Positions 37,640 through 47,197 are shown, counted from the first letter of the stretch. The stretch: 64,000 nucleotides of DNA from Vibrio harveyi NBRC 15634 = ATCC 14126 = KCTC 12724 (GCF_001591145.1 NZ_BCUF01000016.1:38642-102641), one strand, 5' to 3'. Translations and numbers: made by a program. Notes: generated from the sequence alone by a model not told the origin.

Positions 37640-38806
37640 ATGAAAAATAAAATAACACTCACCGCAATTAGCTTTCTCGCCAACTTCATCATGGCGGGTT
37701 TTGCGACCCAATTTGGTATGTTGGTTGAACCGCTTGCCAACACCTTTGATGCGAACGTTAACGAAGTCGCATCGATTTTCTCGCTATTAAACGGCGGCGC
37801 ACTTGCCGGTACTATCGCGGCTTTCTTTTTGATTGAAAAAGTCGGCATCAAACGCATGACCGTATTGTGTTACGGCGCGATTGCCGCGGCAGCACTGAGT
37901 CTATATGTCGCGCCATCTCTGTTTATCGTGATGCTTGGCATGACTGTGATTGGTTTCTGTGGCGGTGTCGGTCTTTGTATCGCGGGTACTATCGTGGTAT
38001 CGGTATGGAAAGACAAAATTCAAAGCACCATGCTGGTGGTACAAGACGCGACCTTTAACATTGCAGGCGTCATCTTCCCATTGATCACTACTTACGCGCT
38101 GACGAACGCAATGAACTGGAGCATCAGTTACCTAAGCGTGGGCGTTGTGGCGTTGGCAACCATGTTTGTTGCTTTGCTGACTAACTTTAAACAATGTGGC
38201 GGTGAAAGCGGCTCTGAGCAAGAAGCAAAATCTGAATGGAACTTCGGCATCATTAGCGGTGGCGTAGGTTTGTTCCTAGGTATGCTTGCGCTGTACACCT
38301 TCCTAACTTGGGCGCCAATGTTCGTGAAAGAGAAGTTTGATATCCCATTTGAGCAAGCAGGCAACATCATCACTCAATACTGGTCTGCCGCTCTGGTTGG
38401 TGCATTGGTTTCTACCGTGATTGTTTCGCGCATGAAGATTCAGACATTCCTACTGACTATCATCTCTGTTGCTATGGTGATCACTAGCGTTATCGTCACC
38501 ACGGATAAACTAGAATGGCTGTCATACCTGACTTACGGTTACGGCTTTGCTTGTGCAGCGCTTTACAATGCTTTCATCGCTTATGGTGTATCGTTTGTGC
38601 GCAATGCAACCAGTAAGAACGTGTCTTACATCTTAATCAGTGGCAGTGCGGGCGCGATGTTCAGCCCAGCTATCAGTTCGGTAATGGAAAGCGTGGTTGG
38701 TCTGCAAACCGTGATGTACGCTATTCCTGTTATCTACGCAGTGGTCGTCGCAATGCTGGTGGTTTCAATGAAATTTAAGACAGTAGAGCAAACGCAAACC
38801 GCTTAA
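37640..38806 (+). CDS. MFS transporter, TsgA-like
   Basis: A 388-residue, 12-span major facilitator. N-terminal FQFGMLVEPLA-like features and GIIVVSVW-type loops resemble the TsgA group: the first half has SIFSLLNGGALAGTIAAFFLIEKVG and DATFNIAGVIFPLI, and the second half GVGLFLGMLALYTFLTWAP. The carried compound is not known. Its place 87 bp after deoD suggests purine nucleosides or bases. GGAG precedes the ATG. Confidence 0.72.
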   Translation: MKNKITLTAISFLANFIMAGFATQFGMLVEPLANTFDANVNEVASIFSLLNGGALAGTIAAFFLIEKVGIKRMTVLCYGAIAAAALSLYVAPSLFIVMLGMTVIGFCGGVGLCIAGTIVVSVWKDKIQSTMLVVQDATFNIAGVIFPLITTYALTNAMNWSISYLSVGVVALATMFVALLTNFKQCGGESGSEQEAKSEWNFGIISGGVGLFLGMLALYTFLTWAPMFVKEKFDIPFEQAGNIITQYWSAALVGALVSTVIVSRMKIQTFLLTIISVAMVITSVIVTTDKLEWLSYLTYGYGFACAALYNAFIAYGVSFVRNATSKNVSYILISGSAGAMFSPAISSVMESVVGLQTVMYAIPVIYAVVVAMLVVSMKFKTVEQTQTA

Positions 38807-38827
38807 ATGAAATTAAGTAAGAGAACA

Positions 38828-38854
38828 AAAAGGTCTGCACCATGCAGACCTTTT
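38828..38854 (+). terminator. Bidirectional terminator between convergent genes
   Basis: AAAAGGTCTGCA (38828-38839) pairs with TGCAGACCTTTT (38843-38854) around a 3-nt loop. Confidence 0.88.
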
Positions 38855-38878
38855 CTCATTTACGATTGAAGAACTTAG

Positions 38879-39553
38879 CTATTCTTCAACAAAATTACGC
38901 AGTCCTTCTAAGTTGAGAATACGTAATCCTTTCTTTTCTTTAGCGATAAAGCCTTTGTTCTCTAGTTCTTTCACCGCGCGACGATACACACGATCTGAGG
39001 TGGCAAATCGCTCCGCTTCCAAATAGTTCTTTTGGAACCCATCCACTGGCAGGTCATTTAGATACTGATGATAAATGTCGTACGCTACGTTATAGGTGAT
39101 TGGGTAGAGTAATCGGCGAGAAAGAATCTCCACCGTATCTTGGTAATCAATCGCGATGGCGCTGGCAAAGTAAAGCGACAGTCGAGGCTGTTCTAACAAG
39201 CATTTTTGCAGCTTTTGCGCGTCAATAATCGCAACTTCAACCGGTTCTACCGGAACGATGTCCATTTGGCAGCGGTAGCCAGTAAAGAACTCCATCTCAC
39301 CAAAGACTTGTTGTTCACACTCAAGCGTACCAAGCAGAAAGGTTTTGCCGTTTCTTGCTGTAACGCCCATAGAGATGCGTCCTGAATCGACCAGATATAA
39401 GTTTTCGACATGCTCACCTTGGGTGAGGAGCTTTTCGTTTTCATCAAAAATTCGGCGCGTACAGATGCAATCTCGGATCGTTTTTTCGATGAGATGTTTA
39501 TCGTCACTCCATTGCGCCTCAAAGCGTCCTTTACCTAGGGTTTGTAATTGCAT
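38879..39553 (-). CDS. Crp/Fnr-family regulator, YeiL-like
   Basis: A 224-residue regulator: an N-terminal cyclic-nucleotide-binding-like beta-roll (LLTQGEHVENLYLVDSGRISMGVTARNGKTFLLG and FGEMEFFTGY), a dimer helix, and a C-terminal winged helix (YLEAERFATSDRVYRRAVKELENKGFI). The DNA-binding end is closer to YeiL than to Crp. In E. coli yeiL sits near nucleoside-hydrolase and transport genes, and here it faces deoD and a MFS carrier, so a link to nucleosides is possible. It follows a small gene by 9 bp. Confidence 0.78.
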   Translation of the reverse strand: MQLQTLGKGRFEAQWSDDKHLIEKTIRDCICTRRIFDENEKLLTQGEHVENLYLVDSGRISMGVTARNGKTFLLGTLECEQQVFGEMEFFTGYRCQMDIVPVEPVEVAIIDAQKLQKCLLEQPRLSLYFASAIAIDYQDTVEILSRRLLYPITYNVAYDIYHQYLNDLPVDGFQKNYLEAERFATSDRVYRRAVKELENKGFIAKEKKGLRILNLEGLRNFVEE

Positions 39554-39562
39554 CGACGTACC

Positions 39563-39991
39563 TTAAATGACAATACCCGCGAGTTCAAAACGAGCCATTA
39601 ATGGCTTGTTCTCTAGCTGATACCAACTTGCCGGCATGTTGGGTTTAAGCTGGGCTTTTTCTTGTTTGCTGATCACAACATAGCGCAAAAATGTGTCGAG
39701 TGTGCTCGCCATTATTTCAAAGCTCATGTCGCCATCTTTACTGATGGTTTTTAATAGTCCAAGGACCGTATCTTCCGGTATCAATGGTTCGATAACCGCA
39801 TGTTTGCGCTCGGTAATCGTTTTAGAACAAGGTAGTGATGCACGGGCAGTTTCCCAACACACTTTATTGGTTTTACTCACGAGGTTGTGTTTGTAGCAGT
39901 AATAGCTAAACAAAAAGCGTGACAGGTTCTGCCAGCGCTCAGCTTGGACTTCTAACCAAAGGTGTTGCAGCTCGATATCAGCGTCAGTCAT
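39563..39991 (-). CDS. Hypothetical protein, 142 residues
   Basis: I do not recognise this protein. It looks all-helical and cytoplasmic, with four Cys (SYYCYKHN, KVCWETARASLPCSK and others) and no signal peptide. It lies 9 bp upstream of the YeiL-like regulator gene on the same strand and is almost surely co-transcribed with it, so it may modulate that regulator. No good ribosome binding site is visible. Confidence 0.6.
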   Translation of the reverse strand: MTDADIELQHLWLEVQAERWQNLSRFLFSYYCYKHNLVSKTNKVCWETARASLPCSKTITERKHAVIEPLIPEDTVLGLLKTISKDGDMSFEIMASTLDTFLRYVVISKQEKAQLKPNMPASWYQLENKPLMARFELAGIVI

Positions 39992-40101
39992 GGGAATGAA
40001 TCGGAAAAAGAAAAGAGTGCGTAGTGTAACTGCGTTTAAGGTATTCGAAAAGTCACACGCATGTCGCCCTCTTTACGTTATTGCCTGATATTGCTTGGTC
40101 T

Positions 40102-40119
40102 CTTAACCCTGTCTTAACC
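40102..40119. promoter_or_regulatory. Direct repeat CTTAACC-N4-CTTAACC upstream of the RND operon
   Basis: Two identical 7-mers start 11 bp apart (40102 and 40113), one helical turn, as is usual for OmpR/PhoB-type response regulator sites. It lies about 100 bp before the adaptor gene. The same array stands at 44584-44601. Confidence 0.6.
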
Positions 40120-40215
40120 AAGCCGCTGCTAGTTTCCGTTCTCACACTGCTCCATCCTTGGGAGCGAATTCAAGTTAAGTGACGAAAACGTGTCATCTGA
40201 TTGTGAGAAAGAAAC

Positions 40216-41355
40216 ATGTACAGAAAGTCTTTGGTTGCGGTGATGATTGCCGCCGCTCTTATAACTACAGGGTGCAATCCATCTTCCGCTTCTGAAGAAG
40301 CCAGTCAAGAAGGTCCGGCAGCATTTGCTCAGGTTGTAAAACTCTCTACTGTTGTTGCCAAATCCACGACTACGGCGTTGTATGAGCAAGTGCAAGGGCG
40401 CGTAAATCCCATCAAAATTGCGCAAATACGCCCTCAAGTCGAGGGGATCATCGAAGCAAGGTTATTCACCCAAGGGGACTTTGTGAAGAAAGGCACACCC
40501 TTATATCAAATCGATGCTGACTCCTACCAAATTGAAGTCGAAACCCAGCGTGCTAACGTGGTTGAAGCTGAAAACGCTTATAAAAAAGCACAGGCGCAAT
40601 ATGAGCGATTGAAAAAGCTCAGTGAGACTGATTTTGCAAGTCAGCAGAACTTAGATGATGCGCGTTTTAGTGTTGGTACAGCGAAAGGGCAATGGATGAG
40701 CCGCAAAGCGCAGCTTAATAAAGCCAAACTCGATTTAGAGCGTACCGTCGTAACCGCTCCAATTGACGGTGTGATAGGTGAAGAGCTGATCACTGAAGGT
40801 GCGTTGGTCAAGCCGAGTGACTCGTCGCCGCTAGCGGTGATTCGTAAGGTTGATCAAGTGTATCTCGATGTTCAAGTGCCGGCGTCTATGGCTTCTCGCT
40901 TAACCGATGACATCCATCAATCCGATCGCAGCTTAAAAGTGATATCGCCCAGCGGTCAGATCCTCTCCGGTAAGGTGGTCTATTCCGCTGTGTATGTGGA
41001 TGAAGAAACCAGCAACGTGACCTTGCGTGCCGTCGTAGATAACACATCACGAGGATTGTTGGTTGGGCAATTTGTACGAGCACAGATCCCCGTTGGCAAA
41101 GTTGAGGCTTTTGCTATTCCCAATTTAGCCGTGAAACACAAATCGACGGGCGAGGCTTACTTGTTGGTGGTGAAAAATGGTCAATTGGAAGAACGGCTTG
41201 TAACGACCGATGGTAATACTGGCGGTATGACCTTAGTGACCAGTGGTGTCAATGAAGGAGAACAAGTGGTGGTCGTTGGTGGTGAGAACGCTTTTCCCGG
41301 TACCAGTATCGAAACAATGGAATGGCACGACAATACTAAGCAGTTGAATGGGTAA
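40216..41355 (+). CDS. RND efflux periplasmic adaptor, lipoprotein (AcrA-like)
   Basis: A 379-residue membrane fusion protein of the AcrA/MexA type. A lipoprotein signal ends in the lipobox ITTGC (Cys at about residue 20). The lipoyl half-motif IRPQVEGIIEARLFTQGDFVKKG, a coiled-coil hairpin (about residues 105-165), and TVVTAPIDGVIGEELITEGALV follow. It bridges the RND pump and an outer-membrane channel (not encoded here). It starts the operon, 5 bp before the pump gene. Confidence 0.9.
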   Translation: MYRKSLVAVMIAAALITTGCNPSSASEEASQEGPAAFAQVVKLSTVVAKSTTTALYEQVQGRVNPIKIAQIRPQVEGIIEARLFTQGDFVKKGTPLYQIDADSYQIEVETQRANVVEAENAYKKAQAQYERLKKLSETDFASQQNLDDARFSVGTAKGQWMSRKAQLNKAKLDLERTVVTAPIDGVIGEELITEGALVKPSDSSPLAVIRKVDQVYLDVQVPASMASRLTDDIHQSDRSLKVISPSGQILSGKVVYSAVYVDEETSNVTLRAVVDNTSRGLLVGQFVRAQIPVGKVEAFAIPNLAVKHKSTGEAYLLVVKNGQLEERLVTTDGNTGGMTLVTSGVNEGEQVVVVGGENAFPGTSIETMEWHDNTKQLNG

Positions 41356-41360
41356 TCACT

Positions 41361-44300
41361 ATGTCGCACTTTTTTATTCGCCGCCCCATCTTTGCGTGGG
41401 TGATCGGCATCCTTATTACGCTTTTGGGTTTAGTATCGATTACTCAGCTCGCAGTGGAGCGATTTCCGTCGGTGAGTCAGCCTCAGGTTGACGTCTTTTT
41501 TAGCTACCAAGGAGCCTCGCCGGAAACCATCAATGACACCGTTATTTCGATCATCGAACGTGAGTTGTTTGGTACTGATGGCATTGAGTCGTTTACATCC
41601 AGCTCAGATTCGACTGGTAATGGGCAGATCAGCGTGAAGTTTGCCTACGGGACTGACCCTGAACTGGCACAAATTGCGGTGCAGAACAAAATAAAAACCG
41701 TTGAGCCTCGTTTACCTCAAGACGTAAGACAAAGTGGTTTGAATGTTGAGTCGAGTTCAAGCTCCGATCTGATGTATTTAAGCGTGTACTCCAAATCAGG
41801 CAAGATGACAGAAGGGGCATTGAGTGACTTTTTAGCGCGTAATGTGACCGATGAAATCAAGCGTATACCTGGGGTTGGTAAAGTGACGGTTTACTCCGCC
41901 GAGCACGCGATGCGTATATGGGTCGATCCACAAAAGCTAGTTTCTTATGACCTTACCATGTCTGACGTGACGGGCGCCATCAGCGCGCAAAACGTACAAA
42001 TCGCTTCGGGGCAAGTAGGGCAAGAGCCTGCAAAAGTAGGGCAGAAAACCGTAACGCCGTTGACCGCGTCTGGACAGCTCAAAAACGTCAAAGAGTTTGA
42101 GAACATCATTTTGCGCTCTTCGACCGATGGTAAACAACTGCGACTTAAAGATGTGGCGCGCGTTGAATTGGGGCAAGAAAGCTATAACTTTGGCAGTCGC
42201 ATCAATAGCAAATCGTCGGCAAGTATCGGGATTAAGATGATGTCAGGCGCGAATGCGGTGGCGACGTCGAACCGCATTCATGCGCGGATGAAGGAGCTCA
42301 AGAAAACCTTTCCTGAAGATATCGACTACATGGCGTCGGGTGACGCAGCACCATTTGCGAAAATCTCCATTCAGAAAGTGGTTAAGACGTTGGTTGAAGC
42401 GATGATCTTGGTGTTTATCGTGATGTACCTATTTTTGCAGCGATTTACTTACACCTTTATCCCCGCCATTGTCGCACCGATAGCCTTGTGCGGTGCGTTC
42501 GTGATCATGAAGTTGATGGGCTTTTCGATTAATGTTTTCACTATGTTCGGGATTGTTCTATCGATCGGTATCATTGTGGATGATGCGATCATTGTGGTGG
42601 AAAACGTCGAACGCTTGATGGCAAAAGAAGGACTATCACCTTTAGAAGCGACTAAAAAAGCGATGAAAGAAATCTCCGGTGCCGTAATTGGGGTAACGGC
42701 GGTCATGGTGGCGGTGTTTGTGCCAATCTCTTTCGCTTCGGGGACGTCTGGGCAAATCTATCAGCAGTTTGCGCTGTCGATCGCTGTTGCGATTTTGTTC
42801 TCTGCATTTTTGGCGCTAACCCTGACGCCAGCGCTGTGTGCGACCATGTTAAAACCCATTAAGGAAGATGCGCACAAGCGTACGGGTTTATTGGGTTGGT
42901 TTAACCGCGCGATTGAATCCTCCACCCAGCGTTATGGCTCGTTGGTGGCGAAGACAACCAATAAAACGATGCGCATGATGGGGATTTACCTCGTGTTATC
43001 GGTGGGTGCGGTGTACATGTTCCAGCAACTCAACAGCACTTTCTTCCCAGAAGAAGATCAAGGTTACTTCTTTTCGTCGATCCAACTGCCAGCCGATGCG
43101 AGCCGAGAAAGAACCTTAGAAGTGGTTTCGATTGCTGAAAAGTTCCTATTAGCTCAGCCAGAGGTGCGCGCTTCCAACGTAGTCTTAGGCTTTAGTTTTG
43201 CGGGTTCCGGCTCCGGCTCTGCACTCATGATTACAGACTTAGTCGAGTGGGATAAGCGTGAGCGTTCGAGTGCGGACATTGCCAATGCATTTAACGCGTA
43301 CATGAGTGAGCACTCTAATGATGGTGCGGTGTTTGCGGCTTTACCTCCTGCAATCCAAGGGTTGGGCGCAACTAATGGTGTTAGCTTTCAACTGCAAGAC
43401 CGAGCAAATAGAAGTGCAGCCGATTTTGAACAACTGAAACAGAAGTTCAACCAAGCATTGACGGCTCGACCAGAAGTGACAGGGCTGTTTTATAACGCGA
43501 CTCCTTATACGGTAGGGCTGGCGTTAGATATTGACCGTGAAAAGGCAATGACGTTGGGTGTTTCGTTCTCTGACATTAGCGAAACTCTGAGCACCGCTAT
43601 GGGGTCAAACTACGTCAATGATTTTCCAAACCATGGGCGGATGCAGAAGGTGATTGTGCAGGCGGACCAGAAATACCGCATGAACATCGAAGATGTTTTG
43701 GGCATTGCGGTGAAAAACAGCAGTGGAAAATTGGTCTACTTATCCGAGCTGATCAAAGCCGATTGGCAGTCCATGCCGCAACAGCTGACGCGATATAATG
43801 GTATGCAAGCGGCGGACACTTCTGCGATGGCGGCTCAGGGCTACAGCTCCGGACAGGTAATGAACGCAGTGTTAGAAGTCGCTAGCCAAGTCGATGACAG
43901 CGTGAGTATTGAATGGACCAACTTATCCAAACAAGAACGCCAGGCAGAATCTGAAGTGGAGATCTTGTTGCTGTTCTCTCTGCTGGTGGTGTTTTTAGTG
44001 CTTGCCGCGTTATATGAGAGCTGGACCATACCAATTGCAGTTGTCTTGGTCGCACCGCTTGGGCTATTGGGTTCTGCGTGGGCGGTATCATTAAGCGGGC
44101 TGCAAAATGATATGTTCTTTAAAGTGGGGTTAATCGCTCTGATCGGTTTATCGGCTAAAAACGCGATATTGATTGTTGAGTTTGCCAACCAACAACGCAA
44201 GCTAGGATTATCGGTTGCTGAAGCAGCAATTCAAGCGGCGAAATTGAGATTACGACCAATCTTGATGACCTCTCTGGCATTTACCTTTGGTATTGTGCCA

Positions 44301-44450
44301 CTGATGTTCGCAAGTGGGGCAAGCTCAGAGATACAGAACTCACTCGGTACAGGCGTATTTGGTGGCATGGTATCAGGGACGTTATTAGCCTTGTTGTTTG
44401 TGCCGACCTTCTTTGTGTTTGTGAACAAGCTAACCAAAACTAAGCGTTAA
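41361..44450 (+). CDS. RND multidrug efflux pump (AcrB/HAE1 family)
   Basis: A 1029-residue proton-driven inner-membrane pump. It has two halves, each with one span then a large periplasmic domain then five spans. Landmarks are FFIRRPIFAWVIGI at the N-terminus, SIGIIVDDAIIVVENVERLM with the proton-relay Asp pair in the fourth span, GTSGQIYQQFALSIA, and LIGLSAKNAILIVEFANQQR in the second half. It exports hydrophobic drugs, dyes or bile-type compounds, but the substrates cannot be read from sequence. A terminator follows about 90 bp downstream. Confidence 0.94.
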   Translation: MSHFFIRRPIFAWVIGILITLLGLVSITQLAVERFPSVSQPQVDVFFSYQGASPETINDTVISIIERELFGTDGIESFTSSSDSTGNGQISVKFAYGTDPELAQIAVQNKIKTVEPRLPQDVRQSGLNVESSSSSDLMYLSVYSKSGKMTEGALSDFLARNVTDEIKRIPGVGKVTVYSAEHAMRIWVDPQKLVSYDLTMSDVTGAISAQNVQIASGQVGQEPAKVGQKTVTPLTASGQLKNVKEFENIILRSSTDGKQLRLKDVARVELGQESYNFGSRINSKSSASIGIKMMSGANAVATSNRIHARMKELKKTFPEDIDYMASGDAAPFAKISIQKVVKTLVEAMILVFIVMYLFLQRFTYTFIPAIVAPIALCGAFVIMKLMGFSINVFTMFGIVLSIGIIVDDAIIVVENVERLMAKEGLSPLEATKKAMKEISGAVIGVTAVMVAVFVPISFASGTSGQIYQQFALSIAVAILFSAFLALTLTPALCATMLKPIKEDAHKRTGLLGWFNRAIESSTQRYGSLVAKTTNKTMRMMGIYLVLSVGAVYMFQQLNSTFFPEEDQGYFFSSIQLPADASRERTLEVVSIAEKFLLAQPEVRASNVVLGFSFAGSGSGSALMITDLVEWDKRERSSADIANAFNAYMSEHSNDGAVFAALPPAIQGLGATNGVSFQLQDRANRSAADFEQLKQKFNQALTARPEVTGLFYNATPYTVGLALDIDREKAMTLGVSFSDISETLSTAMGSNYVNDFPNHGRMQKVIVQADQKYRMNIEDVLGIAVKNSSGKLVYLSELIKADWQSMPQQLTRYNGMQAADTSAMAAQGYSSGQVMNAVLEVASQVDDSVSIEWTNLSKQERQAESEVEILLLFSLLVVFLVLAALYESWTIPIAVVLVAPLGLLGSAWAVSLSGLQNDMFFKVGLIALIGLSAKNAILIVEFANQQRKLGLSVAEAAIQAAKLRLRPILMTSLAFTFGIVPLMFASGASSEIQNSLGTGVFGGMVSGTLLALLFVPTFFVFVNKLTKTKR

Positions 44451-44539
44451 GTCGCGTCAATGGTTAGCCAAGTAGGAGCGATGCCAAAGCAAGCTCGTGT
44501 CTAACAATGCATTACTACGCTAGGCGATTCAAAAATAAT

Positions 44540-44565
44540 AGGGGCGAGTGAATTCGCCCCTTTTT
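44540..44565 (+). terminator. Rho-independent terminator after the RND operon
   Basis: AGGGGCGA (44540-44547) pairs with TCGCCCCT (44554-44561), followed by TTTT. Confidence 0.88.
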
Positions 44566-44583
44566 GCGTTCAGTTAGGGTCGT

Positions 44584-44601
44584 CTTAACCCAACCTTAAC
44601 C
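44584..44601. promoter_or_regulatory. Direct repeat CTTAACC-N4-CTTAACC upstream of the regulator genes
   Basis: Two identical 7-mers at 44584 and 44595 with the same 11-bp period as the array at 40102. A weaker third half, CTGACCC, follows at 44601-44607. It lies 50 bp before the winged-helix gene. Confidence 0.6.
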
Positions 44602-44650
44602 TGACCCTTTTTAGTATCCACTCTCGAAAAAAGCGAAAATAATAACGAGC

Positions 44651-45148
44651 ATGGAGAGTGGTAGCGTGACGGTTCTTATCGGTAGTCGATTTGTTTACTC
44701 TTTTCTTGATGGCACCATTGTGGATACCGAGCAAGAAGAAGAGACAAAAGTGCTTGGCAAAAACAGCAATCAGTTACTTAGTATGATGATTGAACACCCA
44801 AACCAAACTCTATCGAGGCAAATTCTGTTTGATAGAATTTGGACGGATAATGACGTTAAAGTCACTGAAGCGAGTTTGACCCAAGCCATTGCAACGCTAA
44901 GAAGGACCTTGTGCGACAATCGTCAAAAGTCTGAGTATATTCTTACTGTGCCTAAGTGCGGTTACCGTTTCATCGCTTCTGTCGAGTGTTTGCCTCCAGA
45001 CAAGCTCATTGTTGAAGAGAGCCTTAAACAGCAAACACAAATCGAGATGCCTTCTTTGCATCGTGAAGAGACCACTTATGCGGTCGAGTTTTATCAAAAT
45101 ACCAAAAGTTGGTTAAGTAAAATTAGGGACGCTTTTGCGATATGGTAA
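44651..45148 (+). CDS. Soluble winged-helix (ToxR/CadC-like DNA-binding) protein
   Basis: A protein of about 165 residues whose middle (about residues 35-110) is an OmpR/ToxR-type winged helix: LLSMMIEHPNQTLSRQILFDRIW, TEASLTQAIATLRRTLCDN and ILTVPKCGYRFIA. ToxR and CadC relatives have a membrane span and periplasmic sensor after this domain; here there is only a short hydrophilic tail and no span. It precedes the response regulator by about 50 bp. The start is unsure: ATG 44651, or GTG 44666, which has GGAGAG about 10 bases before it. Confidence 0.72.
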   Translation: MESGSVTVLIGSRFVYSFLDGTIVDTEQEEETKVLGKNSNQLLSMMIEHPNQTLSRQILFDRIWTDNDVKVTEASLTQAIATLRRTLCDNRQKSEYILTVPKCGYRFIASVECLPPDKLIVEESLKQQTQIEMPSLHREETTYAVEFYQNTKSWLSKIRDAFAIW

Positions 45149-45201
45149 AACACAGTCCAAAGCGTTCATTCGACCAACTAAACAACATTTAAGGGGATTT
45201 C

Positions 45202-45891
45202 ATGTCATCCAATCACTTACAGCTTCTCATCGTAGAGGATGATCACGACCTTGCGAGCGCTGTGATTGACTATCTCGCCTTGGAAGACATCCATTGCGAC
45301 CATGTGGCGAACGGCGTGGCATGCTTGCAGATGATTGAAAAAACCGACTATGACGTGATCATTTTGGATATCAATTTGCCAAGAATGAACGGCTTAGATG
45401 TATGTGAAAAACTGCGAGAACAAGGGGTGGAAACGCCAATCATCATGCTCACAGCATTAGATTCGCTGAGCGACAAACTTGCGGGATTTTCGCGCGGGGC
45501 AGATGACTACCTTATCAAACCTTTTGCGATGGAAGAGTTGATTGCCCGAACTATTGCCTTATCTAAACGACGTAGCGCGCAAAACACCAAGTTAACCATT
45601 GCCGATCTGACCATCGATGTACAAAAGAAGACTGTGAATCGAGCAGGGCAGTCCGTTTTACTGTCTCCGATTTCTTTTAAGATATTAGAAGTGCTGATGC
45701 GTGAGAGCCCAAATCCTGTCACTCGTGAGCAGTTGATGTACAAAATTTGGGGTGAAGAACAGCCCGACAGCAACAGCCTTAAAGTTCACATGTTTAACCT
45801 GCGTCAGCGCGTCGACCAAGGGCACCAGAAAAAGCTCATCAAGACCGTGGTGAAGCAAGGCTTTGTTATCTCAGAAGGAGATGTGTCGTGA
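45202..45891 (+). CDS. OmpR-family response regulator
   Basis: A 229-residue two-component regulator. The receiver domain has the acidic pocket VEDDHD, the phosphoryl Asp 56 in ILDINLPRMNG, and Lys in YLIKPFAMEEL. The winged-helix output domain runs from about residue 130 (LLSPISFKILEVLMRESPNPVTREQL, LKVHMFNLRQRVD). AAGGGGA gives a strong ribosome binding site. It is coupled to the kinase gene by a four-base GTGA overlap. The likely targets are its own cluster and the adjacent RND operon. Confidence 0.92.
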   Translation: MSSNHLQLLIVEDDHDLASAVIDYLALEDIHCDHVANGVACLQMIEKTDYDVIILDINLPRMNGLDVCEKLREQGVETPIIMLTALDSLSDKLAGFSRGADDYLIKPFAMEELIARTIALSKRRSAQNTKLTIADLTIDVQKKTVNRAGQSVLLSPISFKILEVLMRESPNPVTREQLMYKIWGEEQPDSNSLKVHMFNLRQRVDQGHQKKLIKTVVKQGFVISEGDVS

Positions 45892-47147
45892 AGATCAGAC
45901 CCAGTATCCGTTTATACAGTTTTTTTGCGGTATTACTCACAGGCGTTACGACAATCGTGGTGTTGTCCGTTTTAACTATGCACTACTTTTTCTCCGGCAT
46001 GGACATCGCACTAAGAGACTTGATGTTCTCTCACGCGATCTCTATAGAGACCCAACCTGGAGAACCAGTAAAAATCAGCGACTTTACCATTGCTTCACGT
46101 TGGCGCGATCTGCCCCAAGATGTGCGTGAGAATATTCCTCGTGATAGCTTGGAAACGAATAAACTTACCAACTATTTTGTTGATGGTTCGATCTTCTCGC
46201 CACCCAAAATGGCATTGTTTGCGATGAAAGTGCAGCATAATGGCATGCTGAAATATGTCTCAGTGTCTTTCTACGACAGCTCAGAGCAGTTCCCCGTTGA
46301 TGATGAGTTTCCTCACTTCTTCATTATTTTTTCTACCGCGTTGGTGGCGATATTGCTGTTCTATTTGGTTTTGATCATCATCTTTCGCAAGGTCACAACA
46401 CCTGTTGAACAGTTAAAGAATTGGGCAAAGAACATGACGACGGATCAACTTAGTCAGCCTATTCCAGATTTTCACTACAGCGAGCTCAACGTGCTGGCGA
46501 ATATCGTTAAATCAAGCATGGAGTCAGTGCAGCAAAGTGTTGAGCGTGAGAAAAAATTTCTTGCCTACGCGAGTCATGAGCTAAGAACACCTATTGCGGT
46601 CACCAAAACCAATACCGAACTGCTAAAGAAGATGTGTGAAAAGCAAGTTGAGGTGGAAAAACAACAGGAGGTGCTCAGACGGATATCGCGTGCAAATGCG
46701 ACGATGACCGACTTAACAGAAGCAATACTGTGGCTCAACCGAGGTAACGCGCCTCAAATCCCTGCCAAAGAAGTGGTGTTGGGAGATTTATTAGCCCAAA
46801 TCATTGATGAATTGTCCTATTTGCTGCAAGGCAAGCAAGTAACCGTCGATATTATTACTGATCGACAACAAGTGTTATTGGTCGAACCATTAGCGCGAAT
46901 GGTTTGCACCAATCTGGTTCGCAACGCTTTCCAACACACGGCAGATGGTTTTGTGCAAGTAAAGCAAGAGGGCAGCTCGGTGGTGATATTCAATCAAAGT
47001 GCAACTCAAGATGCAGAAGAGAACAATCTCGGTTTTGGCTTAGGGCTTGAATTGACTGAACGAATCATCAAGCAGAACAATTGGTTGTATAAAAACCGAG
47101 CCATTGATAATGGTCATGATGTCTTTATTGATTTTCTTCCAAATTAA
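45888..47147 (+). CDS. Sensor histidine kinase, partner of the OmpR-type regulator
   Basis: A 419-residue membrane kinase. Span one is at about residues 8-35, a periplasmic sensor of about 110 residues follows, and span two (FFIIFSTALVAILLFYLVLIIIF) leads to a HAMP-like linker. The phosphoacceptor His is in FLAYASHELRTPIAVTKTN. The ATPase part shows an N-box-like NLVRNAFQHTADG and a G-box LGFGLGLELTERII. It starts with GTG inside the response regulator stop (GTGA), preceded by AGAAGGAG. Confidence 0.9.
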   Translation: MKIRPSIRLYSFFAVLLTGVTTIVVLSVLTMHYFFSGMDIALRDLMFSHAISIETQPGEPVKISDFTIASRWRDLPQDVRENIPRDSLETNKLTNYFVDGSIFSPPKMALFAMKVQHNGMLKYVSVSFYDSSEQFPVDDEFPHFFIIFSTALVAILLFYLVLIIIFRKVTTPVEQLKNWAKNMTTDQLSQPIPDFHYSELNVLANIVKSSMESVQQSVEREKKFLAYASHELRTPIAVTKTNTELLKKMCEKQVEVEKQQEVLRRISRANATMTDLTEAILWLNRGNAPQIPAKEVVLGDLLAQIIDELSYLLQGKQVTVDIITDRQQVLLVEPLARMVCTNLVRNAFQHTADGFVQVKQEGSSVVIFNQSATQDAEENNLGFGLGLELTERIIKQNNWLYKNRAIDNGHDVFIDFLPN

Positions 47148-47171
47148 GTTCGACGCTTTTTGATAATACAA

Positions 47172-47197
47172 CCCCTCGATTTACCGAGGGGCTGTTT
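47172..47197 (+). terminator. Terminator between convergent genes
   Basis: CCCCTCG (47172-47178) pairs with CGAGGGG (47185-47191), followed by CTGTTTT. Confidence 0.8.
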
